A program made the translations under genes and the position numbers. Source: Microvirga zambiensis WSM3693 (GTDB lineage: Bacteria; Pseudomonadota; Alphaproteobacteria; Rhizobiales; Beijerinckiaceae). From it: DNA of 64,000 nucleotides. This document shows, piece by piece, positions 41,480 through 53,022 of this stretch. The stretch covers positions 1 to 64,000 of the forward strand of contig NZ_JAERQD010000021.1 in assembly GCF_016735695.1 (NCBI RefSeq). Direction: 5' to 3'. The first letter of the stretch is position 1. Each line of letters starts with the position of its first letter. The notes beneath the pieces were generated by a model. The model saw nothing but the letters and a program-made list of their open reading frames with translations, did no database searches and had not been told where the DNA came from.

Positions 41480-41746
41480 ATGGCTCACAAAAAAGCAGGC
41501 GGTTCGTCTCGCAACGGGCGCGACTCCGCTGGCCGTCGTCTGGGCGTCAAGCGGTTCGGCGATCAGCAGGTCGTCGCCGGCAACATCATTATTCGTCAGC
41601 GCGGCACCAAATGGCATGCCGGCGCGAATGTCGGCATGGGCAAAGACCACACCCTCTTTGCCACGGCCAATGGCCGAGTCCGATTCCTTACGCGTCAAGG
41701 CCGAGCTTTTGTATCGGTCGTACCGGCCCAAGAGGCTGCAGAGTAA
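41480..41746 (+). CDS. rpmA: Ribosomal protein bL27
   Basis: An 88-aa protein from ATG 41480 with GGGAG upstream. [20 protein letters not shown] is the invariant bL27 N-terminus, and [16 protein letters not shown] follows. The N-terminal tail reaches the peptidyl-transferase centre. The Firmicutes-type cleaved extension is absent, as expected for proteobacteria. Second gene of the rplU-rpmA operon; a strong hairpin follows at 41851. Confidence 0.98.
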   Translation: MAHKKAGGSSRNGRDSAGRRLGVKRFGDQQVVAGNIIIRQRGTKWHAGANVGMGKDHTLFATANGRVRFLTRQGRAFVSVVPAQEAAE

Positions 41747-41850
41747 ACGGCGAGAGCGAAACGAAGGAGCTCCCGCCGGCATCACACCGACCCGGCGGAT
41801 CTAAAGCTCCAGACAGGCCCTCTAAAGGCCAAGCTCAGATCCGAACTGAC

Positions 41851-41877
41851 AGGGGAGGTGGGATGTCCACCTCCCCT
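41851..41877 (+). terminator. Terminator-like hairpin after rplU-rpmA
   Basis: AGGGGAGGTGG and CCACCTCCCCT make a perfect 11-bp stem with a 5-base loop, followed by a T-containing stretch (TCGTCATTTCT). It lies between rpmA and the acetyltransferase gene. Confidence 0.65.
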
Positions 41878-41924
41878 TCGTCATTTCTAGGGCCCAGGGA
41901 GGGCCCACGGATCGGAGCAAGACG

Positions 41925-42575
41925 ATGTTTCCCGACCTCACCCGTGACGATGTTTTCCGCCTCGAGACCCGCCGCCTGTGGCTGCGCTGGGCCCGCCTTG
42001 CGGATACGCAAGCCATCGTACGCCTCGCCGGTGAGAAAGCGGTCGCGGAGATGACGGCTCGAATTCCGCATCCATATCACCCGGACGATGCCGAGCGATT
42101 TATCTTCCAGTCCCGGCGGTCCAATGCGGATGGCGGGGGCCTGCAGCTCGCCATCACGCCGAAGGGACGGCCGAACTGCCTGATCGGCATGGTCGGCATC
42201 GGTCCCGATCCGGAGACGGGCAAGCCGAACCTCGGCTACTGGCTCGGCACCCCCTACTGGGGCAAGGGCCATGCCACCGAGGCGGCGAGAGCGCTGATCG
42301 ATGCCTTCTTCGCCTATGGCGAGGAGGACGAGCTCACGGCGAGTGCCCGGGTGATCAACCCGGCCTCCCGCCGGGTGCTGGAGAAGTGCGGCTTCGCCTA
42401 TCAGGGCGCCGGCCTCGTCGAGCTGCCGGCCCGCGGCGGGCTCTATCCGGCCGACCATTTCCGCCTCGACCGGCGGGCCTGGGAGAGCCTGAAGACCTGG
42501 GGCCAGACCGGCCTCGTGCGCGAGCCGATTTCTCTCGAGGTCGAGGTTGACCGCGAGATGTCGCTCGCCAGTTGA
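41925..42575 (+). CDS. GNAT-family acetyltransferase (RimJ/RimL type)
   Basis: A 216-aa protein from ATG 41925. It opens with ETRRLWLRWARLADTQAI, the beta1-alpha1 unit of RimJ/RimL-type N-acetyltransferases. The acetyl-CoA region is LGYWLGTPYWGKGHATEAAR (motif Q/R-x-x-G-x-G/A), followed by NPASRRVLEKCGFAYQGAG. These enzymes move an acetyl group from acetyl-CoA to a protein N-terminus or small amine; the substrate is unknown. A gene of this kind between rpmA and obgE is usual in Methylobacteriaceae and related families. Confidence 0.9.
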   Translation: MFPDLTRDDVFRLETRRLWLRWARLADTQAIVRLAGEKAVAEMTARIPHPYHPDDAERFIFQSRRSNADGGGLQLAITPKGRPNCLIGMVGIGPDPETGKPNLGYWLGTPYWGKGHATEAARALIDAFFAYGEEDELTASARVINPASRRVLEKCGFAYQGAGLVELPARGGLYPADHFRLDRRAWESLKTWGQTGLVREPISLEVEVDREMSLAS

Positions 42576-42584
42576 AAACGGCAG

Positions 42585-42612
42585 GCGCTCCCGAACAATC
42601 ATTCGGGAGCGC
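42585..42612 (+). terminator. Hairpin after the acetyltransferase gene
   Basis: GCGCTCCCGAA and TTCGGGAGCGC form a perfect 11-bp stem with a 6-base loop 10 bases after the stop. The T-run is weak (TACCTTTGG). Confidence 0.6.
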
Positions 42613-42715
42613 TACCTTTGGTGATCGCGTTGCTCCCGCACGGCCATCGTCGACGGGAGCATTTTTTAACCGCAAGGCGGGATCCGCTTTTGCGAAAAAT
42701 GCTCCAGTCCCGTAA

Positions 42716-44877
<2,162 letters not shown>

Positions 44878-44890
44878 GGAGCGGCGAAGG

Positions 44891-46177
44891 ATGGATGCCC
44901 TGACAGTGATCGAAGGCAGCGATGTCGATGCGTTGATGGCCGATCTCGGCCGCCGTGCGAGAGCCGCCGCACAGCGTGTCGCGCTTGCGAGCACTGACGA
45001 GAAGAACGTCGCGCTGCGTGCCATGGCATCCAGCATTCGTGCGCAGGAAAAGTCGATCCTGGCGGCCAATGCCGAGGATCTCGCCGATGCGCGGGCCAAG
45101 GGACAGACCGGTGCCTTCATCGACCGCCTGGTCCTCGATCCGGAGCGTCTCGAAGCCATCGCCGCTGCCGTCGAGAGCATCGCCCAACTGCCCGACCCGG
45201 TCGGACGCGTGCTCGCTCGGTTCGAACGTCCCAACGGCTTGCAGATCGAGCGCGTGGCGACGCCGCTCGGCGTCATCGGGGTGATCTTCGAGAGCCGCCC
45301 GAACGTGACGGCGGATGCGGGCGCGCTCTGCCTCAAGGCCGGCAATGCCGCGATCCTGCGCGCCGGCTCCGAGAGCTTCCGTACCTCGCTCGCTATCGCG
45401 GAGGCGATGCGAGAGGGGCTAGATCAGGCGGGCCTGCCGGCGGATGCGATCAGCCTCGTGCCCACCCGTGACCGCGCGGCGGTGGGCGCTATGCTCTCCG
45501 GCCTAGACGGGAACATCGACGTGATCGTGCCGCGCGGGGGCAAGAGCCTCGTGGCGCGTGTACAGGAAGAGGCGAGGGTGCCGGTCTTCGCCCATCTCGA
45601 GGGGCTCAACCATGTCTATGTGCATGGCAATGCCAAGCTGGAGATGGCGAAAAGCATCGTTCTGAACGCCAAGATGCGGCGCACGGGCGTCTGCGGCGCG
45701 GCCGAGACGCTGCTTGTGGACCGCGCCTGTGCCGGGACGCATCTGAAGCCTCTCGTCACCGCGCTGCTCGATGCCGGTTGCGCCGTGCGTGGCGATGACG
45801 TTGTTCTGGCCTCCGATCCGCGCGTGACTCCGGCCACCGAGGAGGATTGGCGCACCGAATATCTCGACGCGATCATCTCCGTCCGTGTCGTCGACGGGCT
45901 CGACGACGCCATCCGGCATATCGAGACATACGGCTCGCATCACACGGATTCCATCGTGACGGATGACGAGGCCGCAGCCGAGAGCTTCCTCGCTCAGGTG
46001 GATTCCGCCATCGTGCTCCACAACGCCTCGACACAGTTCGCCGATGGCGGCGAATTCGGCTTCGGGGCCGAGATCGGCATCGCCACTGGCCGCATGCATG
46101 CCCGCGGGCCCGTTGGCGTGGAGCAGCTGACCTCGTTCAAGTATCGTATCCGCGGCTCGGGCCAGACGCGTCCGTGA
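44891..46177 (+). CDS. proA: Gamma-glutamyl phosphate reductase
   Basis: A 428-aa NADPH-dependent enzyme of the aldehyde dehydrogenase superfamily, converting glutamyl-5-phosphate to the semialdehyde in proline synthesis. Seen are [16 protein letters not shown] near residue 134, [11 protein letters not shown], and the catalytic Cys in [15 protein letters not shown]. The end, [20 protein letters not shown], is the typical ProA C-terminus. It lies directly after proB, and its stop overlaps the nadD GTG. Confidence 0.98.
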   Translation: MDALTVIEGSDVDALMADLGRRARAAAQRVALASTDEKNVALRAMASSIRAQEKSILAANAEDLADARAKGQTGAFIDRLVLDPERLEAIAAAVESIAQLPDPVGRVLARFERPNGLQIERVATPLGVIGVIFESRPNVTADAGALCLKAGNAAILRAGSESFRTSLAIAEAMREGLDQAGLPADAISLVPTRDRAAVGAMLSGLDGNIDVIVPRGGKSLVARVQEEARVPVFAHLEGLNHVYVHGNAKLEMAKSIVLNAKMRRTGVCGAAETLLVDRACAGTHLKPLVTALLDAGCAVRGDDVVLASDPRVTPATEEDWRTEYLDAIISVRVVDGLDDAIRHIETYGSHHTDSIVTDDEAAAESFLAQVDSAIVLHNASTQFADGGEFGFGAEIGIATGRMHARGPVGVEQLTSFKYRIRGSGQTRP

Positions 46178-46830
46178 AGCTCAGTCCGTCCCGCTTCCGC
46201 ATCGCGCCCTCCGGCCTGACTCGCCTCCCGCGGGTCGCCTCCGGCATGCGGATCGGCCTTTACGGCGGCTCCTTCAACCCGGCCCATGCCGGGCACCGGC
46301 ATGTGAGCCTCTTGGCGCTCAAGCGGCTCGGGCTCGACAGGATCTGGTGGATCGTCACCCCGGGCAATCCCCTGAAGGATACGGGCGAGCTTGCGACGAC
46401 CGCGATGCGCGTGGAGGAGGCCCGACAGGTCTCCGACGATCCCCGCATTGATGTGACCGCCTTCGAGGAGGGGATCGGTGCCCGCTACACGGTGGATACG
46501 CTTGCCTATCTCAAGCGGCGTTATCCGAATGTCCGCTTCGTCTGGATCATGGGGGCGGACAATCTGGCGAGCTTCCACCGCTGGCGCGACTGGCGGCGCA
46601 TCGCTCGCATGATGCCGATCGCCGTGATCGACCGGCCGGGCTGGACCCTGAAAGCCGCCCGCTCGAAGAGCGCCGCAGCCTTGGCCGACAGCAGGATCGA
46701 CGAGGCCGATGCGAAGGCATTGCCAGGACTGAAGCCACCGGCCTGGATCTTCCTGCATGGCCCCCGCTCGCACCTCTCTTCCACCCAGCTGCGCCGGTTG
46801 CGACGAACTTCCGTAAACGGAAGGCGTTGA
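46174..46830 (+). CDS. nadD: Nicotinate-nucleotide adenylyltransferase
   Basis: A 218-aa protein from GTG 46174 (GTGA overlap with proA). It has a 24-residue extension before [20 protein letters not shown], the nucleotidyltransferase motif GSFNP-x-H-x-GH. Further signs are [28 protein letters not shown] and [10 protein letters not shown] (ISST-x-x-R). The enzyme joins ATP and nicotinate mononucleotide in NAD synthesis. ATG 46246 would remove the extension, and I cannot exclude it as the start. Confidence 0.95.
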   Translation: MKLSPSRFRIAPSGLTRLPRVASGMRIGLYGGSFNPAHAGHRHVSLLALKRLGLDRIWWIVTPGNPLKDTGELATTAMRVEEARQVSDDPRIDVTAFEEGIGARYTVDTLAYLKRRYPNVRFVWIMGADNLASFHRWRDWRRIARMMPIAVIDRPGWTLKAARSKSAAALADSRIDEADAKALPGLKPPAWIFLHGPRSHLSSTQLRRLRRTSVNGRR

Positions 46831-46874
46831 AAATTGGGGCCTTCCCGCATTATCTTAAGGGTCGGCACCCCTGA

Positions 46875-47309
46875 GTGCCGTTGAGAAAGGGTCTGAACCT
46901 GAACCGACTATCTTCTGCCGAAGCGGGCCTGAATCCGCTTCCTCCTCTCTCCGGAGCGACTGCTCCTGCAGACGAGGACATACGGGCTGTCGTCCTTGCC
47001 TCCATCGATGACATGAAGGCCGAGAACACGGTCGAGATCGACCTGGCCGGAAAAACCTCCCTTGCCGACACCATGATCGTCACATCGGGCCGCTCCGACC
47101 GCCATGTCGGCGCGATTGCCGAGCGCGTGATCAAGGATCTCAAGGACAAGGGATTCGGCAATGCGCGCGTCGAGGGCCTGCCGGCCTGCGACTGGGTGCT
47201 GATCGATGCCGGCGACGTGCTGATCCATGTCTTCCGTCCCGAGGTTCGTGGCTTCTACAACCTCGAGAAGATGTGGGGCGCCGACCGCCCGCAGGATCGC
47301 GCGAGCTGA
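46875..47309 (+). CDS. rsfS: Ribosomal silencing factor RsfS
   Basis: A 144-aa protein from GTG 46875; the exact start is uncertain because the first 30 residues are not conserved. SIDDMKAENTVEIDLAGKTS, DTMIVTSGRSDRHVGAIAER and GDVLIHVFRPEVRGFYNLEK are the RsfS/Iojap hallmarks. It binds uL14 on the 50S subunit and blocks subunit joining under starvation. It sits between nadD and rlmH, the usual order. Confidence 0.95.
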   Translation: MPLRKGLNLNRLSSAEAGLNPLPPLSGATAPADEDIRAVVLASIDDMKAENTVEIDLAGKTSLADTMIVTSGRSDRHVGAIAERVIKDLKDKGFGNARVEGLPACDWVLIDAGDVLIHVFRPEVRGFYNLEKMWGADRPQDRAS

Positions 47310-47325
47310 CACAAGGCCTGAGATC

Positions 47326-47820
47326 GTGCGATTGAGCTTGCTGGCCGTGGGCCGTCTCAAGAGCGGCCCCGAGCGGGAGCTGGTCGAACGATACAGGCAG
47401 CGCGTGGAAGGCATGGGCCGGGCCTTGGGTCTGGCGGGGTTCGATATCGTCGAACTGCCGGAGAGCCGGGCGCGCCGGGATGACGACCGGCGCTCGGAGG
47501 AGGCAGCGGCCCTGCTGGAGAAGGTGGGCTCGTCCGTTCTGATCGTGTTCGACGAGCGCGGAAAGAGCCCTTCCAGCGAAGCTTTCGCTGAAAAGATCCG
47601 GCAATGGCGCGATGAGGGTCGTGCGGGCATCGCCTGCGTAATCGGTGGGCCGGACGGCCTGGATCCCAGGCTGCGGCAGCGGGCCGACCTCGTCGTTTCC
47701 TTCGGGGCGCTCACTATGCCGCACCAGATCGTGCGCGCGCTCGTGGCCGAGCAGGTCTATAGGGCCCTGACAATCATAGCCGGTCACCCTTATCATCGCG
47801 CCGGCCACGATGATTCCTGA
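47326..47820 (+). CDS. rlmH: 23S rRNA pseudouridine-1915 N3-methyltransferase
   Basis: A 164-aa protein from GTG 47326 (VRLSLLAVGRLKSGPERELV). The SPOUT knot residues are visible: FDERGKSPSSEAFAEKI, CVIGGPDGLDPRLRQRADL and SFGALTMPHQIVRALVAEQV, and the end YHRAGHD matches the family. It uses S-adenosylmethionine to methylate a pseudouridine in helix 69 of the 70S ribosome. It follows rsfS after 16 bases. Confidence 0.96.
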   Translation: MRLSLLAVGRLKSGPERELVERYRQRVEGMGRALGLAGFDIVELPESRARRDDDRRSEEAAALLEKVGSSVLIVFDERGKSPSSEAFAEKIRQWRDEGRAGIACVIGGPDGLDPRLRQRADLVVSFGALTMPHQIVRALVAEQVYRALTIIAGHPYHRAGHDDS

Positions 47821-47823
47821 CGG

Positions 47824-49176
47824 ATGATCCGCTTCAAACTCTCATTCCCCCGCAAGGCGCTTGGCCTTGCCGCATGGATGGTTGTCGCTTCCCTGGGCCC
47901 CGCCGGAGCCCAGCCGCAGCTGGCTGCGCCCGTGGCGCCGTCCCCTCAGAGCGAGACGGCCGAGCAGAAAGCTAGGCGGGAGCAGGATCTGAAAGTTCTG
48001 GAAGAGGCGATCACCGCTAATGCCGAGGCACGTCGGCGTCTCGAGACCGAGGTCGAATCCATCAAGGCGGACCGGGCCAAGCTCAATGCCGCCCTGATCG
48101 AGACCGCCGAGCGGGTGCGCGGCACCGAGGACCGCATCCGCGGCCTGGAACAGCGGCTGCAGACGCTGAGCGCCAGCGAGGCGGCCATTCGTCGCTCCCT
48201 GCAGAACCGGCGCGGGGTCATCGTCGAGGTCTTTGCCGCCCTCCAGCGCATGGGCCGCCGCCCGCCGCCTGCGGTGCTGGTCCGGCCGGAGGACATGCTC
48301 GAAGCGGTCCGCGCCTCCATCATGCTGGGCGCCGTCCTGCCCGAATTGCGCAGCGAGGCCGAAATCCTGGCAACCGATCTGGGTGAGCTCGTACGTCTGA
48401 AAGGGGCCATCACCACCGACCGCACGACCCTAAACGGCGAACTCTCCGGCCTCAACCGGGAGCAGGAGCGCCTAGCCGCCCTCATGGAGGCACGGCAGGG
48501 CCGTATCGCCGAGGTCGAGCGCAACGTGGGGGCGGAGCAGAAGAAGGCCGAGGAGCTTTCCCGTCAGGCGGGAACCCTCAAAGAGCTGATCGACCGCATG
48601 GAGACGGAAATCGCCGGCGCCCAAAGGGCTGCGGCGGAGGCCCGCAGGGCCGCCGAGGCGCAGGAGCGCGAGACCCGCGAGAAATTTGCCCAGCTGGCCT
48701 TCCGGGATCCGGCCCGCCTGGCGCCCAAGATTCCCTTTGCCGAGGCGCGTGGGATGCTGCCGCGCCCGGTCAGTGGCGAGACTGCCCAAGAATTCGGCGC
48801 TGCCGACGGGTATGGCGGAACGACGCGTGGCATTTCGATCACGACCCGACAGAAAGCAAGCGTGGTATCACCGGCGGACGGTTGGGTCGCCTTTGCGGGC
48901 CCCTTTCGTTCCTATGGTCGACTCTTGATCATCAATGCCGGTGGGGGATACTATATTCTTCTGGCCGGGATGGACCAAATCAACGTCGATGTCGGGCAGT
49001 TCGTGCTCGCGGGCGAACCCGTTGCGACCATGGGAGAAGCTCCTCTCATGAGTTTGATCGGCGCCGCCATAGAAAAGAACAATCCCGTCCTCTATGTTGA
49101 GTTCAGGAAAGACGGCGGTTCAATTGACCCAGGTCCCTGGTGGGCAAAATCGCAAAGCGAAAAGGTTCGCGGATAA
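47824..49176 (+). CDS. EnvC-like murein hydrolase activator (LytM/M23 fold)
   Basis: A 450-aa exported protein from ATG 47824. A signal peptide (FPRKALGLAAWMVVASLGPA, cut near AGAQPQ) is followed by a long coiled coil (about 40-300) with many Glu/Arg/Ala. The C-terminal LytM domain contains VVSPADGWVAFAGPFRSYGR and VDVGQFVLAGEPVATMG. The zinc-binding His of active M23 peptidases is missing (IINAGGGYYILLAGM in place of H-x-x-G ... H-x-H), so it should activate amidases at the division site and not cut peptidoglycan itself. Its stop overlaps the ctpA start by one base (TAATG). Confidence 0.92.
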   Translation: MIRFKLSFPRKALGLAAWMVVASLGPAGAQPQLAAPVAPSPQSETAEQKARREQDLKVLEEAITANAEARRRLETEVESIKADRAKLNAALIETAERVRGTEDRIRGLEQRLQTLSASEAAIRRSLQNRRGVIVEVFAALQRMGRRPPPAVLVRPEDMLEAVRASIMLGAVLPELRSEAEILATDLGELVRLKGAITTDRTTLNGELSGLNREQERLAALMEARQGRIAEVERNVGAEQKKAEELSRQAGTLKELIDRMETEIAGAQRAAAEARRAAEAQERETREKFAQLAFRDPARLAPKIPFAEARGMLPRPVSGETAQEFGAADGYGGTTRGISITTRQKASVVSPADGWVAFAGPFRSYGRLLIINAGGGYYILLAGMDQINVDVGQFVLAGEPVATMGEAPLMSLIGAAIEKNNPVLYVEFRKDGGSIDPGPWWAKSQSEKVRG

Positions 49177-50492
49177 TGCGCAAACTATCCCTTTTGATTC
49201 TCGGTGCGGCGATCGGCGCGGGCGGGGCGACCATGGTGTCGCAGACCAGCCTTCTGTCGGGCATGAGCGCGGTTGCCGCTTCGGCTGATACGTACCGCCA
49301 GCTGAGCCTTTTCGGCGACGTTTTTGAAAAGGTCCGCACGGACTACGTCGAGAAACCGGAAGAGTCCAAGCTCGTCGAATCAGCCATCAATGGCATGCTT
49401 ACCTCGCTCGATCCGCATTCGAGCTACATGGATGCCAAGAGCTTCCGCGACATGCAGGTGCAGACCCGCGGCGAGTTCGGCGGCCTCGGCATCGAGGTCA
49501 CCATGGAAGATGGCCTGGTCAAGGTCGTCACGCCGATCGACGAGACGCCCGCCTCCCGCGCCGGCATCCTCGCCAATGACGTGATCACCCACATCAACGA
49601 CGAGGCGGTCCAGGGCCTCAACCTGAACCAGGCCGTCGACAAGATGCGCGGCCCGGTCAATTCTGCCGTCACGCTCAAGATCCAGCGCAAGGAATCCAAG
49701 GATCCGATCGTGGTGAAGCTGACCCGCGAGACCATCAAGGTCCGTCCGGTGCGGGCCCGCGTCGAGGGTGACATCGGCGTTCTGCGCGTGACGCAGTTCA
49801 ACGAGCAGACCTTCGAGGGCCTGCGCGCCGGCATCGACAAGCTCACCTCCGACATCGGAGCCGACAAGGTGTCGGGCTTCGTGATCGACCTGCGCAACAA
49901 CCCGGGCGGCCTGCTCGATCAGGCGATCATGGTTTCCGACGCCTTCCTCGACCGCGGCGAGATCGTCTCGACCCGCAGCCGCAATGCGGAGGACACCCAG
50001 CGCTTCAGCGCCAAGGCCGGCGACCTCACCAAGGGCAAGCCGCTTGTGGTGCTCGTGAACGGCGGTTCGGCCTCGGCCTCCGAGATCGTGGCCGGCGCTC
50101 TGCAGGACCACAAGCGCGCGACGGTGCTCGGCACCCGCTCCTTCGGCAAGGGCTCCGTGCAGACCATCATCCCGCTCGGCGGCAACGGTGCCGTGCGCCT
50201 GACGACGGCGCGCTACTACACCCCGTCCGGCCGTTCGATCCAGGCCAAGGGCATCGAGCCGGATATCGAGGTGCTGCAGGACATCCCGGACGAGCTCAAG
50301 GGCAAGGACGAGACCAAGGGCGAGGCCGGTCTGCGCGGCCACCTGCAGAATGGTGGCGAGCAGGATGAGCGCGGCGGTTCCTCCGCCTATGTCCCGCCGG
50401 ATCCGACCAAGGACAAGCAGCTGCTGGCCGCCTACGACCTGCTGCATGGCGTTCGCAAGGGCGCTGCCAACGCGACCACGACGCCCAACTGA
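49176..50492 (+). CDS. ctpA: Carboxyl-terminal processing protease, S41 family
   Basis: A 438-aa protein from ATG 49176 (MRKLSLLILGAAIGAGGATM), the start with a proper signal sequence; an earlier in-frame GTG lies inside envC. The PDZ domain begins at about residue 95 (GLGIEVTMEDGLVKVVTPID). The catalytic part has RNNPGGLLDQAI, the Ser in NGGSASASEIVAGAL and the Lys in GTRSFGKGSVQ. It is a periplasmic Ser-Lys protease that trims or degrades envelope proteins; EnvC-like partners next door suggest a role in cell-wall remodelling. A strong terminator follows. Confidence 0.97.
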   Translation: MRKLSLLILGAAIGAGGATMVSQTSLLSGMSAVAASADTYRQLSLFGDVFEKVRTDYVEKPEESKLVESAINGMLTSLDPHSSYMDAKSFRDMQVQTRGEFGGLGIEVTMEDGLVKVVTPIDETPASRAGILANDVITHINDEAVQGLNLNQAVDKMRGPVNSAVTLKIQRKESKDPIVVKLTRETIKVRPVRARVEGDIGVLRVTQFNEQTFEGLRAGIDKLTSDIGADKVSGFVIDLRNNPGGLLDQAIMVSDAFLDRGEIVSTRSRNAEDTQRFSAKAGDLTKGKPLVVLVNGGSASASEIVAGALQDHKRATVLGTRSFGKGSVQTIIPLGGNGAVRLTTARYYTPSGRSIQAKGIEPDIEVLQDIPDELKGKDETKGEAGLRGHLQNGGEQDERGGSSAYVPPDPTKDKQLLAAYDLLHGVRKGAANATTTPN

Positions 50493-50530
50493 TCGCGGCT
50501 CGCTCCGCATTCAGGAAACAAAGCTGCAAA

Positions 50531-50563
50531 ATGAGCCCGGTGGGTACACCCCATCGGGCTCAT
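50531..50563 (+). terminator. Rho-independent-type terminator after ctpA
   Basis: A 14-bp stem (one G-T pair) between ATGAGCCCGGTGGG and CCCCATCGGGCTCAT with a 5-base loop, followed by TTCCTATT. It lies 39 bases after the ctpA stop. Confidence 0.75.
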
Positions 50564-50715
50564 TTCCTATTCAGACGTCCACAACCGAACGGAAAGGCTT
50601 GTATACCGGTCGGTGAAACGGCACTCTTCTTCCCTGTTTCGGAACCTTGCGTCAGCGTCGGCACTATCAAGAACCGGCCGCACCGGGTGTCCATCATCGA
50701 GGGAGTGAAGATCGG

Positions 50716-51264
50716 ATGAGGAGCGCAAGAGGATCACAGGCCAGAACGGATCTGCCCTACCGCTCCTGTGTCGGTGTGATGCTCATCAACAAGGAAGGCC
50801 TGGTCTTCATCGGACGGCGGCATTCCGAAGCCGACAATCATGCGGACGGTTATGCCTGGCAGATGCCGCAGGGCGGGATCGATCCGGGTGAGGAGCCTTA
50901 TCGGGCGGCATTGCGCGAACTCTACGAGGAAACCAGCGTGCGCTCCGTCAGCCTCCTGGCCGAAGCGCCCGAATGGTACGCCTACGATTTGCCATCCATG
51001 GTGGCTGGACGCGCCTGGCGCGGGCGCTATCGCGGGCAAAACCAGAAATGGTTCGCCTTCCGCTTCGAGGGCGACGAGAGCGAGATCAACATCCGTCAGC
51101 CCGGCGGCGGTGGCCATCGCCCGGAATTCGACGAATGGCGCTGGGAGGAAATGCACCGGCTGCCCGAGCTCATCATTCCCTTCAAGCGCCCCGTCTACGA
51201 GAAGGTGGTCGTCGATTTCGCACCCTTCTCGGCGCAAAACATGCAGACGCAAATCCATTCGTGA
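50716..51264 (+). CDS. rppH: RNA 5'-pyrophosphohydrolase
   Basis: A 182-aa Nudix hydrolase from ATG 50716 with GGGAGTGAAG upstream; a longer frame lacks a site. The protein opens with [16 protein letters not shown], and [19 protein letters not shown] then RELYEETSV gives the full Nudix box G-x5-E-x7-REU-x-EE-x-G. The rest, WYAYDLPS and [15 protein letters not shown], is typical of RppH. It removes pyrophosphate from mRNA 5' ends and so starts decay. It has its own promoter after the ctpA terminator. Confidence 0.96.
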   Translation: MRSARGSQARTDLPYRSCVGVMLINKEGLVFIGRRHSEADNHADGYAWQMPQGGIDPGEEPYRAALRELYEETSVRSVSLLAEAPEWYAYDLPSMVAGRAWRGRYRGQNQKWFAFRFEGDESEINIRQPGGGGHRPEFDEWRWEEMHRLPELIIPFKRPVYEKVVVDFAPFSAQNMQTQIHS

Positions 51265-51480
51265 CCGAATTGATTTAAGCGTTCAGGGCTTAAACTTACG
51301 CTTGTCTTCTGCAATATTTATGAAGAGAGGCGAATTTTTTTCCTTCGCGCCATTCATCTATATGAACGGTAGCTGTACGCAGTAAGCCAATAGAGAAAAT
51401 TGCGGAACAGGTCCGGACAGATCTCGTTGACAGCCCATGTGTAGCGCCGGAGGGGCGCTCTATTCATGGGAGATCTTTCA

Positions 51481-52167
51481 ATGCGGACATTCCTGATGGC
51501 GACCGTCGCTGCAGCGACCCTTTCCCTCAGCGTGGCAGCGATGGCCCAGACCAGCGGTGGCGCGAGTGGTGGCGCCTCCGGCGGTGCGTCCGGAGGCACG
51601 ACGGTCATGCCGCCCAGCGGAGGCACGTCCGGTTCTTCCCCGGGTGCAACGATGGGTGGTTCGGGCTCAGCATCAGGCTCGGCTGCGGGTTCTGCGTCGA
51701 GCGGCCAGACCGCTCCGGCAAATCGCGGCAATAGCCCGGCCGACAGCGCCGCGCAGGCACCATCCGACAGCAACCGCGGCAACGCTGCCGGAACGGCATC
51801 CGGCAACACCGGCGGAACGAGGAACACGACCGGCAATACAGCCGGCCAGCCGGGCAATAACGCCAATACGACCGGCAGCACGCAGTCGCCGAGTTCCGCC
51901 AGTGTGAACGTGACCTCGGAGCAGCGGACCCAGATCACCGAGTCGTTCCGAAGCGTGAACGTCCAGCCGCTCACGAACGTAACCTTCAGCGTCAGCGTGG
52001 GCTCGACGATCCCGACATCGGTCGCGACGCTCTATGACTGCCCGGACAATGTCGAGCGCATCCTGACCGGCCTGCCCGAATGTAAGTACGTGGTCGTGCG
52101 CGATCAGATCGTGATCGTTGAGCCGCGTACCCGTCGGATCGTCACGGTGATCGAGCATCGCGGCTGA
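51481..52167 (+). CDS. Exported Gly/Ser/Thr-rich protein with C-terminal DUF1236 domain
   Basis: A 228-aa protein from ATG 51481, preceded by GGGAGAT; a GTG- or ATG-like start five codons earlier is less likely. The signal peptide MRTFLMATVAAATLSLSVAA is cut after AMAQ. About 120 residues of low-complexity Gly/Ser/Thr/Asn sequence follow, containing three ASGG repeats. The C-terminal 80 residues (VNVTSEQRTQITESFRSVNV, LYDCPDNVERILTGLPECKY) are a DUF1236 domain, common in Hyphomicrobiales. Function unknown; a periplasmic or surface protein is likely. Confidence 0.85.
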   Translation: MRTFLMATVAAATLSLSVAAMAQTSGGASGGASGGASGGTTVMPPSGGTSGSSPGATMGGSGSASGSAAGSASSGQTAPANRGNSPADSAAQAPSDSNRGNAAGTASGNTGGTRNTTGNTAGQPGNNANTTGSTQSPSSASVNVTSEQRTQITESFRSVNVQPLTNVTFSVSVGSTIPTSVATLYDCPDNVERILTGLPECKYVVVRDQIVIVEPRTRRIVTVIEHRG

Positions 52168-52188
52168 TCGGCCTCGCAAGACTATCCC

Positions 52189-52220
52189 CGTCGCCCGCTG
52201 TGAACCTGCTGCGGGCGACG
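52189..52220 (+). terminator. Terminator after the DUF1236 gene
   Basis: CGTCGCCCGC and GCGGGCGACG form a perfect 10-bp stem with a 12-base loop, followed by CCTTTTC, 21 bases after the stop codon. Confidence 0.7.
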
Positions 52221-52320
52221 CCTTTTCGGGCAATCAAGGTTGTGGGGGCTGCCCCGCGCGGCTGCGGTCGGGAGAGCGGAAACGACCCGCGGCTCGACGT
52301 TACGGAGCGCGGGTCATGTC

Positions 52321-52515
52321 TCAGGCGGCATAGGGAAAGGCAAGAAACTTCGTCTCGGAGGTGTTGTGCTGGCGATGCTCCGCGAGCAATTCGAGCGCCG
52401 CGTGCGCATACAGACGAAACTCATCCCTGATGATGTCGGGCTCGCAATCCCAAGTCTGGGCATCATCCTCGGTATCATGAAGAGCGCGCGCAACGAATTC
52501 GAGTTCGGCTTCCAT
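52321..52515 (-). CDS. Small acidic hypothetical protein (64 aa)
   Basis: It starts at ATG 52515 with a strong AGGAGGGG site eight bases upstream. The peptide (MEAELEFVARALHDTEDDAQ, TWDCEPDIIRDEFRLYAHAA, LELLAEHRQ) is acidic and helical. No family is recognised. The good binding site and even composition support a real gene. It lies at the right end of the core block, before the second integrated element. Confidence 0.55.
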   Translation of the reverse strand: MEAELEFVARALHDTEDDAQTWDCEPDIIRDEFRLYAHAALELLAEHRQHNTSETKFLAFPYAA

Positions 52516-52798
52516 CACAAGCCCCTCCTAGCGGCTTTGAAGGCGATTGATATCGTGAGCCGAAATCCCCCAAGGCGCATTTTTGCGCCGCCCCAATCGT
52601 AAATCCGAAACCCGTCATATTCGGCCGGGTCATTTGTTAGAAGCGGTGAGGAGTCCGCAAGGCGGAAAACGGGGTACCCCGAAAGCGACCGCACGCCCGA
52701 ACGAGATGCAAGGCGGTCCGGATTTGTAGAAAAAACCCTGGAAAGAAGGGCAAGGAGACGTCTGACAGCCCTTCATTGCCGTTCAGCGCGAACGACAA
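52516..52798. other. Intergenic stretch left of the second element
   Basis: About 280 bases with no gene seen. It ends at the tRNA-Leu fragment. Confidence 0.4.
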
Positions 52799-52851
52799 TG
52801 GTGCCCCTGGCCGGGATCGAACCAGCACTCCTTGCGGAACTCGATTTTGAG
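52799..52851 (-). pseudogene. tRNA-Leu(CAA) 3' fragment (left attachment site of the second element)
   Basis: On the minus strand, 53 bases give an anticodon loop CTCAAAA (anticodon CAA), the 3' anticodon strand TCGAG, a leucine-type variable arm TTCCGCAAGGAGTG, a T-arm CTGG-TTCGATC-CCGG and the acceptor end CAGGGGC-ACCA. The 5' anticodon strand does not pair and no 5' acceptor is found, so it is a fragment. A tyrosine integrase starts 172 bases to the right. The intact tRNA-Leu should lie at the far right end of the element, beyond this window. Confidence 0.75.
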
Positions 52852-53022
52852 TTTGATGCGTCTTGTTGCCTCACGTTTCCCCATATATCCCGTGGTGACA
52901 CTAAGTCCTTGATGAGCTTTACTCTTCCTTAGCATGACGTTTCCTCATGTTGTCCTGCGTTTGCCTTCAGGTGCCGACATGGTGCCGACATGGAAGGCAG
53001 GCCGCATCCTCTGGAGGGTGCT

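Noticed and set aside
48900-49060. EnvC-like protein as an active M23 peptidase
   Set aside because: The zinc-binding histidines of the LytM active site are missing in the visible motif, so activator function fits better.
52799-52851. A working tRNA-Leu gene
   Set aside because: The 5' anticodon strand does not pair and the 5' acceptor is missing, although the 3' half looks normal.
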